Source of the DNA: Allodiplogaster sudhausi
Taxonomy: Eukaryota; Nematoda; Chromadorea; Rhabditida; Diplogasteridae
Direction: 5' to 3'
Length of the DNA stretch: 64,000 bases
Assembly: GCA_945643635.1 (NCBI GenBank)
Contig: CALZFC010000020.1
Location: 4,670,501 to 4,734,500 of the forward strand
The position numbers and the translations under genes were made by a program. How positions within the stretch are numbered: position 1 is the stretch's first letter; each line of letters opens with the position of its first letter. Below the pieces are notes generated by a model. That model did not search any database. It saw only the letters and a list, made by a program, of their open reading frames with translations, and was not told the DNA's origin. Below, piece by piece: positions 11,707-23,418 of the stretch.

Positions 11707-11907
11707 ATGGAATTGGTATACTGTTTCAAATGTAAAAAATATACTGATACTACTGACATATTTAATGTTGAAACAAGCTCGAAACGTTCTATGATAAAAG
11801 GGTTATGCCAAGATTGTAATACAATGAAGTGTAAGCTAATTCCAAAAATCACAGGAGGTTCTGGATTAGAAGATATCAAGGAGGTTGAAATTAGTGAAAA
11901 AATCTAA
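11707..11907 (+). CDS. DUF5679-like zinc-ribbon protein of a Polinton
   Basis: 66 residues starting MELVYCFKCKKYTDT. CxxC (CFKC, residues 6-9) and a second CxxC (CQDC, about residues 37-40) form a four-cysteine zinc ribbon, with the conserved pattern K-x-YTDT...S-x-RSMIKGLC. This layout is that of the DUF5679 family, common in Polintons and large DNA viruses. The stop overlaps the start of the integrase ORF (11885) in another frame, consistent with compact element genes. Intact; role unknown. Confidence 0.75.
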   Translation: MELVYCFKCKKYTDTTDIFNVETSSKRSMIKGLCQDCNTMKCKLIPKITGGSGLEDIKEVEISEKI

Positions 11908-12847
11908 AATTCTTAGACAATCCACAAACACTTCTAGGAAGCTTGCTTTCGCTGAATCTGAAAGAGATCTTTTAGAAAAAGCTTATTATTCTCCTAAAAC
12001 AGGTTTCTGCGGTATCAATGAACTATCAAGAGTAGCAAAGGTGTCACAGAAAAAGGTTAAAGAGTTCCTGAATGAACAATATGTTTACACTCTACACAAA
12101 CCAGCTAGGAAGAACTTCAAGAGTCAAAGAGTTTACATCAATGGAATAGATGATCAATGGCAGTCAGATCTCGTAGAAATGATTCCCTACGCGGAAGAAA
12201 ATAAAGGCTATAGATATCTTTTAACAATTATAGATTGTTTCAGTAAGTTTGCATGGGTAGTACCATTAAAAAGTAAGACAGGTAAAGAAACTGCAGATGC
12301 TTTGGAATCTATCTTTACAAAAAGTAAAAGAAAACCAAAAAAGATGCAAACTGATAATGGTAAGGAATATTATAATAAAGAAATGAATAAATTATTTAAA
12401 TCTTTAGAAATTAATCACTTCTCAACTTATTCAGATAAAAAAGCTTCAATAGTTGAAAGATTTAATAGAACTTTGAAAGAGAAAATGTGGAAAATGTTTA
12501 CTCATCAAGGAAATCATAAATGGGTTGATATCCTTGATGATTTGGTGAAAGGCTATAACAATCATTATCACTCTTCAATAAAAATGACTCCAACACAGGC
12601 TTCAAAAATAGAAAATGAATCGATAGTTTACAAAAATCTCTTTCCTTCAAGTGAGGAAGAAAATACTCCAATCAAAGCGAAATTCAAAATAGAAGACACT
12701 GTCAGAATTACAAAATATAAAGCTATTTTCGATAAAGGATATCTTCCAAATTGGAGTACTGAAGAATTTAAGATTTCAGAAGTTTATATTGGTGGAGATA
12801 TGTCACTGTTAGATGAAGGAAAAAGGCAAGGGGGAGAAAAGAAATAA
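11885..12847 (+). CDS. Polinton-type retroviral-like integrase (rve)
   Basis: 320 residues with no introns. An N-terminal basic helical region is followed by a DDE integrase core: first Asp in WQSDLVEM (about residue 97), second in MQTDNGKEY (about 157), Glu in SIVERFNRTLKEKMWKMF (about 193), then the HxSIKMTPTQA motif. This is the pattern of Polinton/Maverick integrases. The C-terminal chromo/SH3-like segment stops early (NWSTEEFKISEVYIGGDM, then a lysine-rich tail and TAA), so the last part seems lost at the junction with RabGAP sequence. Confidence 0.85.
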   Translation: MKLVKKSKILRQSTNTSRKLAFAESERDLLEKAYYSPKTGFCGINELSRVAKVSQKKVKEFLNEQYVYTLHKPARKNFKSQRVYINGIDDQWQSDLVEMIPYAEENKGYRYLLTIIDCFSKFAWVVPLKSKTGKETADALESIFTKSKRKPKKMQTDNGKEYYNKEMNKLFKSLEINHFSTYSDKKASIVERFNRTLKEKMWKMFTHQGNHKWVDILDDLVKGYNNHYHSSIKMTPTQASKIENESIVYKNLFPSSEEENTPIKAKFKIEDTVRITKYKAIFDKGYLPNWSTEEFKISEVYIGGDMSLLDEGKRQGGEKK

Positions 12848-12849
12848 GA

Positions 12850-14054
12850 AATGAATCCAACCATTCCGACTCGGCATCTCAGCCATGTCTGTCTCGACGA
12901 AGGCGGGCGGCAGATGGCACTTGAAGAGAAGAGTGAGCTTAGTCGCGGCATCCCCCTTCAACAGCTGAGAGAGAGCAACGGACACCGTTCGGAAGGTCAG
13001 CACTCCGCACTCCGCATTGTCGAGCAGCTGCAACAGGAAACTCAATCTCATTTCAAAAATTATATTATAGTTGTCACATCTTTTAAATTCCATTTATCTG
13101 GGATTTGGGGTGTAGATAAAATCAAAATTACTGAACAAATTAGTAAAATAATAATGAACCTATGCTTGCGTTGCGGAAGGAGTAGGCAGTGAGAATACGA
13201 CGAAGCGAGTCTATTCCCTTTCGTTGCTGGAAGGCAGGGTGTTCGGGGAGACTTCTGGAAAGATGGAAACATTCGGATAATATAGTCCGATAGAAAGCAT
13301 CAGATCGAGATATGAACCGAAAGAGACACAAACCGATGGAGATCTCGCTCGATCTCCTCGAGTGCAATATTCCAGACGCCCTTGTGCTTCTCGAGAAGTC
13401 GTGTGTAATAGCCTTGATTCAGTGACATCTCTGCAGCTGCACCAGAACACACCATCCACATCTGGAGAAGGATTGCTCTTACCATATCACAAAACTTTCA
13501 TCTCTAATGCTTACACCCTTCATATTTCCTACTGGGATGACCATTTCAGCTCAAATGACTCTCAGGGCAAGAAGAAAAGCGACCTCTCTCCTATGGCGAA
13601 GAGGGAGTCCCTCAAGGAGAAGTCGATGGAGATTGACGTTGCGGTACATCGTGCAACCGGAGCCGTACTCCGACAGGTGCTGCTCCCATTTCTTCGCCAG
13701 CTTCTCGTCCACATCCGTCGCGAATGGGAACTCCTTTACGAGCGGCTCGCTCAGGGCGCCGATGCTGTCCAGGCTCTGTAGCAGAGGAGGCACTGGCAAG
13801 AACTTTCAACAAATAAGTCTTTAAAATAAGAAGAAAAAATTAAATAAATAAATAAGATTACAACTAAAAAATCTACATAAGAAGAAGGAACCAACGATAA
13901 CAGGTGGTGCAAGCGACTGCTGAATGTGGAACTGGTGGAGAAAGGATGTGATCTTGGATTGGACACGATCTCGATCAGCAACACTTGTGAAGAGGACGGC
14001 ACCATTCAAGGAAGACGGTGATGAGAAGTAGAGAGGGAAATATTATGGAAAAGG

Positions 14055-14095
<41 letters not shown>

Positions 14096-16342
14096 AGAGA
14101 GAGAGTGAGCAAAAGAGAATCTCCAAAGAAGAACCTGTGCTTGCAAGCAGATCAGCACACCGGGTCCCTCTCCTTGGCTGGCTCGGCACTCATCTACACT
14201 CGTTATCTCGGAGATGGGAAGAATGATTGTGACCAAGCGATCAACCTTAACGAACCCAACTACGGTAACCGAGAATTAACTTTGTTTAATGTTTATGGAA
14301 TACAAGATGAGTATTGATGATTCTAAAAGAAAAAAAAATACCCGACTGGCGAAGCAAACAAAGTGAGCGGAAAGGAAGAGAGTGCCAGGGATGAAGCGCT
14401 TGTCATAGGGAGTGAAGAGACGTGCGAAAGTGTCGCCATCCAACTTCTCGTCCCCAGGCAGGTTCATTAGACTCCTTCAAAGTAGATAAGTAATCAATGT
14501 TTATATTCTACATTCTGCAGCCGATTAACTCTAAAAAGGCTGCAAAACTGCCGAATTTCCTTAATCTTTTAATAAAAAATTCCTACAACTCATAGAAGTT
14601 GCTTGGTGGGTAGGAAAAATTGCTAAAAAGGAAAGTTTAAAAATAATGGGCGGCCGTTTTCGAACTCTTTTCCATCTGAGAAGTGAACGGGATTAAACAC
14701 CCAGTGAATGTATTTAGGATAGATAAATGAAAAGGCCGTCATGCTAACCGATACGACTGGCTTCTTTGACGCGCGTCCAAGTCTCGTTTGAGAAAACCGA
14801 CAGAGCTCTTCTTTGTTCTACTCTTTCCACTTTCTAACATAACCTTGCGGAGAAGAGCTTCATCCTCGCAGAAACCCTCCTCTTCCAGTAGTCTGAGAGT
14901 TTAGTCTTTTTTTTAAATCTTTCATCTCAGTCTGACCAGGCAAACAAATAGCACATTCGGCATAAAATAAAGATGAAGGTAGCGTTTTATTTCAACTTTA
15001 TTGTAAGATTTAAACCTTTTCATGGCCAAGTTAGCGAGTTGCCCAGCGACGAGGAAAGTTTCTTCAACGTCGGCAAACATTGAGAAGACATGCTGATTTC
15101 CCCGTGTCACAACTCGAATTGACTGCGGCAGCAGCAGATTCACTTCTTTCTCCAGTTTCTGCAAGACATTTCTTTTATCATTTTTTCTTTAAATATACAA
15201 GACCGTCCGAGCTCTGACTGTAATATCGGGCCATTTAGTATTAATCTTCAGATCGTTGCCCATCATCGCAGAGTGGAAGCAGAGGAAGTTAAGAGTGAAG
15301 TAGAGCTGACCTTGTATCGGCAACTTGCCAGGCCAGTAGCAGCAGTTGTAATCTAACATAAGTTAGAAATAATAACAAATTTAGGGGAGCATACTAATTT
15401 ACTTGCAAAAGTTTACGAATAGTAATGAATGAAAAGTTATGCTAACAATTTACAAGCTTCTCATCATCTGGAAGCGTGAAAAGTCTACGAATCTTGTTAG
15501 CGACGACTCGACAGCTCTTCGGGTCGAGAACTTCTGTAAACCAGAAAGCAAAGTATATTGTGACGAATACTGTAGAATCTTTAAAATAGCATTCAAAATC
15601 GAAGAGACCGAAAAGACGATGCGTTGGCAACGCTCACGAGACTCTCAACCTTTCCAATCACGAATTTCCTCGCATCCGACTCGGAGTCGACCGAATCTCA
15701 ATGAGGCAACGTTCAGCAACATATTCATAAGCGTATGAAGTAAATAAAAGAATTTAAGCCATTTTTGTAAAACCCACTGAGATTTTTCATGAGATTAGTC
15801 TCGATCCAGTCCCAGTGTTCGATAATCTCCTTTCGCTGAAGAGCCACTGCGACTACTGTAACAAGGCTATTGCATTTATTTACACTTTAAATTAAAGGAA
15901 ATCATCCTTTACCTTAAAAACGCATAATAGTATAGAAAAAGGTAAAGACACAGAAATAGATTGACAGAAAAGAGTGTGAGAGAGATAGCGAGAGAGAGAG
16001 AATGACGTCAGAGAGAGAGAGAGAGGGGGGGGGGGATAAGCAGGAGAGAATACTAAGAATAGTTGTCACGTACCAAAGGTGATCTGATTATCAGAAGTGG
16101 CGACATCGTAGATGATTCGGTAAGGAGGAGGGCGGGTGTCGGAGACGGAGTCGATGGCGGCAACGAAGAGTGAGGAGAAGCCATTCGTGCCGTGTCCCCG
16201 CCGCCTTTGCAGCTTGAAGTACGAGTTCGTGTGTTCGTTCGCCCTGCAGAGCCACAACTATCACTGGGAATTCAGGATACCGAGCGAACCAGAGTGCTTG
16301 GCTGAGGGTGAGACGGCCATCCGGCTTCAGCCACACCATCAA
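12850..16342 (-). pseudogene. TBC1D8/TBC1D9-like RabGAP, internally deleted and truncated
   Basis: Minus-strand exons follow TBC1D8/9 order. The start MMVWLKPDGRLTLSQALW (16342-16290) joins [17 protein letters not shown]...YRIIYD (16243-16074), then RKEIIEHWDWIETNLM (15855-15778), a first GRAM domain ([50 protein letters not shown]; about 15520-15010), a second GRAM ([31 protein letters not shown]; about 14467-13900), then the TBC start ([54 protein letters not shown]; about 13799-13160). The next exon (about 13035-12850) is already the post-TBC EF-hand region (LLDNAECGVLTFRTVSVA). The YCQ-containing middle of the TBC domain is missing, the junction is out of frame, and the 3' end meets Polinton sequence. 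Confidence 0.75.
14057..14104. repeat. (GA)n microsatellite
   Basis: Nearly pure GA run interrupted by one AATGA unit, in an intron of the RabGAP gene. Similar GA/CT tracts lie at about 15995-16035, 17419-17490, 22670-22705, 27650-27690, 36590-36690, 37540-37585, 37797-37822, 37895-37925, 40241-40272 and 41260-41310. Confidence 0.9.
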
Positions 16343-17594
16343 ATACGCTGTAAGAGTTCATTTTGCCATTGAATAGTTCCCAAAAACAGCACTTTCAAAG
16401 ACAGCAAAATTATTGGTGCGCGACTCAGCTACATGGCAAGTACAGAGATTGACAACGAAGTGGACTGGAACATCTGCTGATTCGCTTAGCAAAGTGAGAA
16501 GTCTATACAAAATGGCATAAAATAGTCAAAAAGAAATCGATCTATTTGTTGACAAAACTCCCCTAGTCAGTCCATTCCGCATGTGTCATCGACAACAAAA
16601 CAAGGCCAACAAAAGATTCCACCGTTCCTCGCTGGCCCGCTCAGCTACACAAACGGTAAGGAATTTTAAATACCGTATATTCTAGCATTCAGTCATCTGA
16701 ATTGACAAACCCATGATTAAAGATTTGGATGTATAAGAAAAAGAAAACATCTTAATAATAATTCTTATTCTCCAAAAAAACTTGGAATTGCTTTCCAACT
16801 CACACGTATCACAATTTAACATGTCTTACATAAGCGGAGCAGGAGGATGTTGTTGAGTTGGCCATTATGACTGATGTATGCTAAAGTTGTTCCTCTCAAT
16901 ATTAATCTTAGCCATTTAAACTAAAAGAAGTGTATTTAAACGAATTGACAATTAAAAACAAAGCTGGCAATTTTTTAGTCATATTCGGGAGCGTTGCAAG
17001 CTGGTTGCTTTAACTCTGCCGGCCTCTAAGATGTTATTGGAGTTCGTCACGGTATATGTACATATGTTAACTTCTTATGACAAGAGAATTTCAGTTGGAG
17101 AGAAACAAGAACAACATACACAGTAAAAGTTGTCATATTTCAAAATCGGGCTGCACGGCTCTAAAAATGTCAGCTGCTGAGCCGGTCTCCGTGCTTGCCA
17201 CAGAGCAATAAACCAGCTTTTTTGTATAGATACCAATGTTCACGAAACGATCTCTCGATAATGATACTGATTATCTCATGGTCAGATCGTTAGATATGGC
17301 GTTTTCTTGAGAAGCTGGGCTTTTGAACAGCGCTTCTGATTGCTGTTCTTTTGGCCGCTGATATCCTCTTTAAGTGTGATGTGTCGTCATCACGCTTATC
17401 ATAAGGACGGAGCAGAGAGACAGAGATAGAGAGAGAGAGAGAGAAGAGAGACCGAGAGAGAGGGAGAGAGAGACCGAGAGAGATCGTGAGTCAGACGTGT
17501 AGAGGAATGAGGCTTCAAGAGTCCGCAACTGGGATGAATTGTCCTGTTCCTGCACGACCATCCCTCCTCTCATTCCATCTCCTCATCTTTCGCG
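16343..17594. promoter_or_regulatory. Divergent intergenic region RabGAP / neprilysin N1
   Basis: 1.25 kb between two genes pointing away from each other. I see no coding exon. A block at about 17372-17402 (GTGATGTGT, then ATCACGCTTATCA) recurs upstream of N2 at about 40331-40355. It contains a GATA-type site, CTTATCA, at 17395-17401, 194 bp before the N1 start. A GA-rich microsatellite follows at 17419-17490. Confidence 0.4.
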
Positions 17595-17849
17595 ATGAGC
17601 AGCTCCGTGGCGAAACAGCTCGTTCTACAGCCGTGCAATTAATCTAGGAAGAAAATTGAAACGAAGGTTGAGTGAAATATTAACGAGCTCAAATTGAAAG
17701 TTCATGAAGGTTTTACGCCGGTTTACTATGGAGAAAGGCCAAACTTCATCCAACTTCCGAAAAAGAAAAGAAAATGTTTGTGCAGGTTTAAAAATGCATT
17801 CAACGAAAAAGTTCACTGAAGTTTGTCATGTATAACGAAATAGTGTGTG

Positions 17850-17906
17850 AAAGTGAGAGAGGAAAAGATTCTAAAAGCTCTTTAGAATCTTTTCCTCTCT
17901 CACTTT
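17850..17906. repeat. Perfect 26-bp hairpin
   Basis: Arms 17850-17875 and 17881-17906 are perfect reverse complements with a 5-nt loop (AGCTC). Pairing continues imperfectly outward (GAAATAG/CTATTTC). It lies in the left subterminal part of the Harbinger element, so it may be a transposon structural feature or a small nested palindrome. A microRNA-like precursor is possible but unsupported. Confidence 0.85.
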
Positions 17907-18140
17907 TGTACGCTATTTCATATTTGTGACCGAAAGATTGCCCAAGTACCAATGTCATTCAACTTCAAGTTCGTCATCTCAATAATAACGGAAAAGAAAA
18001 ATGGGCAAAAACACAAGCATTGTGTGTTGCTGTCCGAGTGAATCTTAGAATGCTTTCCTTTTTTCATATCTACTTAATACCATTTGTCCAATCTCGCCAT
18101 ATCATCTCGTTTCAAATAGAATGTATTTGTTTAAGGCGAA

Positions 18141-20158
18141 ATGCCGAAGCACTTGTCTTCGGAAGACAAGGATGTCGTCCTGCAGGAGATCGCGAAATAT
18201 CGCGAATTTCTGATAGAGGGGAACAGCAACCGTCGACAGGCGCGAATACGGCGCGAGATGGAGCCTGGGAGACTGTCGTCAGCAAGGCGCGACTGCGTCT
18301 GGGAAACAACGAGTTAAGCGTGTCACGGTGCCAGCGAATCCTCCGCGACTCTCTCGCAACTGTCAAGCAACTTTCCGCAGATGAAAATCGGTTAATTATT
18401 TTGTTCTTGCTGTGAGAAAGGTGAATATGAATATCGTCTGGGATTTAGTTACAGAGGTGCAACTGGAGGCGGTATCTCTCAGGCTGTAGAGAAGAGCCTG
18501 GACAAAAGGTTTGAAGACCTTGTTCCGGCCGAACGTGCATTGATGGGACGTTATAGTAGAACTGCTGCTTTCCGCGGCATAAGCGAGTTTGGAGAGAGCT
18601 TAGTTGCGAAGCCCGCGAACAGTAAGGTTCCTATTAATTTTTTTTACGTATTCACCACTAGCTCGAAATATGCTATACAATTTGCCGACAGTTCTTCTCC
18701 ACATTCAATTCCTTTCCAACTATAAAGAGAAGTGGATTTAATGAATAAATTGAAGGAAAACCCAATGAAAGAGGGCCGAAAGCGCTCTGTGTTCGATGAA
18801 GAGGGCTTTACGAGTGGGGATGATGATGACGTTCATTTGCAGGTTTTTTTATTATTTACTAACAACTCTTTGCTTTGACGTAACAGAATAACATGATGTC
18901 ATTTGTTAACAGTTTACTCTTTTAGTAATGCTCATATCACGACAAAATTGTAGTTGAGCAGCACGAGGAAGCGGTCTTTTCGCACGAGCGTCGATGACGA
19001 ACCATATGAGGAAGGCGAGTTTTCAATTACAAAGGGTCGAAACCGCTCTGCGTTTGATGATGAACGCTTCACGGGAGGGAGGAATGCAGTGGAAGGCCTA
19101 CTCTACACTCGCAGGTTTTAAAATAAAATAAAGTTATATAATTTCTTCACAATTTGTTCTTTTGTTCTCGCGTTACTCACTACTTCTTCCTATTTCTTAC
19201 AAATTTTTCTGTAGAATTTAATGCACTATTTTGTAGGATCACGAGAAGTTTAATGAACCGCGCGAGGTTGATTTCCTGTACCACAGCCCGCGTAAGACTG
19301 CATCGTCTGAGCGGATGCTTCGCGAAAGGACTATAGAAATGCTGGAGGTGTGTTTCCTTTTTAATATTGCCAAGAAAAGCTAATTTTAAAATGAAGTTTT
19401 CATTTTAATTTTTTTTTCGGAAATACATTTACAGTATCACGCGACGGTATACCGTATGCTTTATATGAACAGACCTATGTTTGTCACTTCAAACTTGAAA
19501 TGCTTTTAGGCTCAAAGAAGAGCAGCTGATGCAACACGAGTTTTGGCGAAGGAAGCTTCTGCCTATATGCGCAAGTCATCTTCAGCAATTGAAGAGATGG
19601 CCAAAGAATTCAAAGAGGTAGGATTTTTGTTCACAATTGTTGATTTGTTGATAATTATGCATTTGGTCGAGACTTTGCGGAAGGAACGAGAATGTTTTGT
19701 GCAGTCGATGAACAGCATTGTGAGCGCGGTCCTCATGCGTACCTCAGTTAGTTCTTTACAAATAACTGAATATTAAAAACATAATTCGCTGAACACCATT
19801 GTGAGATCTCTAGTCGGGGTGAATAACCTTGTTACAACAGCAGTTATTAACAGTTTTAATGTCCTTTTCCAGTCTTCCACTGCTGAGATATCACATGGTG
19901 CTGTGAATGATCATCACTCATCAGAGGATAATATGGTTTCACTTCCATTCCATTTTGTTTTATTTCCTTTTTCTTCCTGATTTAATTTTTTTTATTGAGT
20001 TGCAATCGTGAAATAACTGTGGCCTAACATCGTAGGCACACTTCAATCATGAAGTACAACACGAAAAGATCGGGCGCGAAGAATCAGCAGAAGACGCGGA
20101 CTCGTACGTCGACGTTGTTGGAAATTCCTCTGCTTCGAGGCGTTCATCTCTCCTGTAG
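18141..20158 (+). pseudogene. Harbinger Myb/SANT-like DNA-binding protein gene
   Basis: The start MPKHLSSEDKDVVLQEIAKY fits helix 1 of a Myb/SANT-like domain. The rest (GAWETVVSKARLRLGNNELS, then ILRDSLATVKQL) lies in another frame, so a frameshift falls inside the domain around 18230-18260. Downstream exons: GATGGGISQAVEKSLDKRFE (18453-18622), two acidic modules of related sequence (RKRSVFDEEGFTSGDDDD near 18780-18840; RNRSAFDDERFTGG near 19040-19080), a helical segment AQRRAADATRVLAKEASAYM (19510-19617), and a C-terminus SASRRSSLL ending at 20158. Known Harbinger elements pair such a protein with the transposase for nuclear import and DNA binding. Confidence 0.6.
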
Positions 20159-20580
20159 CTCTTTGGAATAGTGGTTTAAAGGATATACAAGAGTATATTT
20201 ATCTTATAATTATTGCATAGCATTTCTAAATTTTTGCCCATAGCAATTTGCCCAAGCTGTTCAGCTCGATTTATGGAAATAGCTTAGAGTTTCTATTGAA
20301 GCGTATAGTTAACATAGTATCTATTAAATGCTAAATTATCAATTTTTCGTTTCTTGCTCCTTCCGCATCGTTGCTTTTGAATAGAGGTTGTATGCTTTTG
20401 TCATCCCCTTCGACAGTTTCCACTGATATTATGTTCCTTTCTTCTTTCTTTTTCATCTTTAGATTCAGCTAGGTTTTTGTCAATTATATCTTATCGGATC
20501 ACAGAGGCAACTAGAAATTGTTTATCAAAATTAACTAATTATATCAAGAAAAATGGAGTAATAGGAATAGTCTAATACAT

Positions 20581-22014
20581 TTACAGGTTGGTAGTCATGT
20601 GAATTCGCGGGTCTATTCCGGGTGGAGGGTGAGCCATTGTAGCAAGGCGGGGACGAGGGATGGCGTATCCACCCGTCACCTTCTCAATGATGTAGTTGTG
20701 CAAGATGACCGAGGCCATGATACACTTAACTGCTGCTCTCGGCTGCACTCGCAGTTGCCCCCGCAGACATCCAAACCGTCGCTTGAGCATACCGATAGCC
20801 TGTTCCACGAGTACTCGGGTGTGTCTATGCTCGCGATTGAATTCTTAATCGGCCGGGTTCTGGGGGTTCCGATATGGGGTCACAACAAAGCCATTGGAAG
20901 CAAACCCTGAGTCTCCCAGTATCACGTACCCGGGTGGAATTGAACCTTGTGCGAAGGCTTCAGCAAGTGCTGACTGCCTATAGACGTATGCATCATGGCA
21001 GCTTCCGGGAAAACGGCAGTTACAGTATATGATTCGCCCGACCGCATCGCATACAAGTAGGGCATTGATTGCTGTCCATCCCTTTCTGGTACGATATTGC
21101 CACGGGGCTTCCTCTGGGGCCATAATGGGGATGAGGGTTCCATCGATTAGGCCGATGACGTCTAAATCAAAATTAAATGTGTTAATTGCCACAGTTGTTT
21201 GTTTTAAGCTACCGTAAGAAGGTATACTGTCAAAGTTACTGTTAGATATGCTTGGCTTTTCATTCATGTTTCTTTAATAATAACTTGTTTTCTTGAGCTA
21301 ACAAAAAGATAAAGTTGTTCTTTCGTTAACATCTTACTGCCAAAACGAGTGCGCCTCCCGAATGCATCCGCTGCTCCTGCGCAGTAGCGCGGACTTGTAA
21401 GAGGAAAGCGGACGCAACGGTCCCACAACGTCTGCATTCCATCGAGTGTTCGCTCCAGAACATTCGCGACAGTGGATTGGCAACATCCAAAGAGATCAGC
21501 CAGCACTGACTGCGACGCGTTGGTGAACAGAGACCGCAGCAGCATGAGAACCTGTCGAATGTGTTATAACTAGCAATTTTTTCAGCTTTTCCTGTCTCCA
21601 TTATTATTTTTCTTAATAATGCTTTCAGGTTGAAATTTCATATTTCATGCACTTCTCCCTCTTATCCTCCCTGAGATTCCTTGTTTCATGCACTTCTACC
21701 ACCTAACCTACCTGAGATTAATCTCTTTTACCTCTTTTCCTCTCTCTCACCACCTCTCGCTCTGTCTTGCCGTCTTTACATCACAGTCGGATTGCTCGAC
21801 TTGCCTGGTTCTCTTCGGAGATCGCCCAGTCTCCGAGAGAGTAGTGGTTGAGAGCCGCCACGAGGTGCTGGACAAGCTGCCTGACTCGAGCTGGTCTCAT
21901 CCGGAAGCGATCACAAAGGAGCCTCTCATTGGGAGCGAAGAATAGCATAGGATGCTGTCGAATGTACGGCAAATTGGGTTGTCGACGCCGAATGGGAACC
22001 AATAAGTTGTTCAT
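20581..22014 (-). pseudogene. HARBI1-like PIF/Harbinger transposase, broken
   Basis: Minus-strand exons: 22014 to about 21790 (start MNNLLVPIRRRQPNLPYIRQ; RFRMRPARVRQLVQHL), about 21552-21330 (LADLFGCCQSTVANVLERTL) and 21160-20581. The DDE core is clear: first Asp in GLIDGTLIPI, second in YVILGDSGFASNGF, Glu in VEQAIGMLKRRFGCL, then ASVILHNYI. An in-frame TAA (20847-20845) separates the second Asp from the Glu, so this copy cannot make a full transposase. It converges with the Myb-like gene of the same element. Confidence 0.85.
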
Positions 22015-23418
22015 ACTTCTCAACATACATATATAGACGTATATTTCTATGTAAACATATTTATGTACATACATAAATATGTTTAAATAGAATCCTATGC
22101 AAAAAACCATGTAGAAAGAAAGAAAATAGCATAAGAAAAAGAAAATTCAAAATCTCTTCCCAGATGAAAGATGACAAAATATTTCATTAAAATTTCACTG
22201 AGCTCGAAATGAAACTTTCATTAACATTTGGCCAAACTGGCGTCAGTTTTGTCAAGATTAATTGCACGGCAGGTCTTTTATTTTCATTTTAGGACTTCAC
22301 TAAGACCTAAAATGTCTTTAAGACGGATGCAACGGCATCTCCATTCAGATTTTAATCTTCATCGCTATCCTCAGCGTCCTCGGGGTGTCCATCGCAGTAC
22401 TCGTCACTCTCTCGAATCGAAACTCCAGACGTGACTCCACGACCGTGGAAGTGACTCCGGCACCACCAAGCAGTTTGTGTTTAGATTTGCATAGTGGATT
22501 TGCCTTATAATTTGTTTTGCTCATCAGAATTTAAAATTAATTATGTATTTTAGTATATTAAGCTTCCACATCAGCACAAAAGAATGTTCTTCGGAAGCCA
22601 AGTCCAATCTCTCCAGACAATCCCAAGTATTCGTCGTACAAGAGCTACTCTCAGCTGCTTCAGTGGGATAGAGAGAGAGGGAGAGAGAGAGAGAGGGAGA
22701 GAGATAAAGAGAGTTTGAATGTGTGAGAGTCAGGGAGACAAAGAGATATATAGTACATACGTACACACATAGATAATCCCGAATTGCAGGAGCTGGCTGA
22801 ACAAGTCGGTCGATCCTTGCGATGACTTCTACGCATTCACATGCAGCCAGGGCCAAGCGAAGAATCTCAAGATGAACTTTGAGATATCAGACGACGAGAA
22901 CATTGCAGTGATGCTCAAGCAAATACAGAAGAAAGACTACGTCCAGCAGGCGGTCAGGGAATTTCTTGATTAATCACGTTCCAAATCACTTCTCTTATCA
23001 TATTAATCGATACCGTTTTGTTAACGCTTTTTTCGATTAAAAGTTAATAAAATGCTAATATTCAAATTTTCATCTGCTCTTCAGAGCAAGCCGGTCCAGC
23101 AGCTTGCCGCATACATCCATGCGTGTAGGCAAGGAAAAGTCAGTGGAAATACACAATTGATAAATCATATGTACATTCATTGAATCTACTCCTTTCAGTT
23201 CCGTGACAATGCCCATGCAAAGGCCATCCTTGATTTTGTCTTCACCAATACGAATGCCTACTTCCCGATGCTCTACCAAGACCATGCCCACGCAATCAAC
23301 AACTCGGATCCGAACGCCCTCGCACTTTTGCTTGGTATTTATAATCGTTCATAAATTGCTGTATTTGTTCGGAACTAATGCTAGCAGTAAATCCGGGTTT
23401 TTTTAAACGTAGACCAGC

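Larger units (their letters stand above)
11500..12848 (+). mobile_element. Polinton/Maverick fragment
   Basis: Contains two adjacent plus-strand genes typical of Polintons, a small DUF5679-like protein and an integrase. A 19-bp inverted repeat (11518-11536 and 11663-11681, arms ACAAATATCTTATTTGATT) lies just upstream. Base composition is distinctly more AT-rich than the flanks. None of the other Polinton genes (polymerase B, capsid, protease, packaging ATPase) is present, so this is a remnant. The left boundary is approximate; the right boundary is where the integrase frame stops next to RabGAP sequence (about 12800-12850). Confidence 0.7.
17631..22269. mobile_element. PIF/Harbinger-type transposon inserted at the N1 exon-1 splice donor
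   Basis: 4,639 bp with 15-bp perfect TIRs CCGTGCAATTAATCT (17631-17645; 22255-22269), flanked by CAG (17628-17630 and 22270-22272). The sequence resumes with GTCTTTT, the original intron start, so the element separates CTACAG from its GT donor. It encodes a Myb/SANT-like protein (plus strand) and a HARBI1-like transposase (minus strand), the normal Harbinger pair. Both reading frames are broken. Canonical PIF/Harbinger duplications are TWA; CAG deviates. Confidence 0.85.

Noticed and set aside
11885..12847. Retrovirus or LTR retrotransposon integrase
   Set aside because: No reverse transcriptase, LTRs or primer-binding site nearby; the adjacent DUF5679-like gene and sequence style point to a Polinton.
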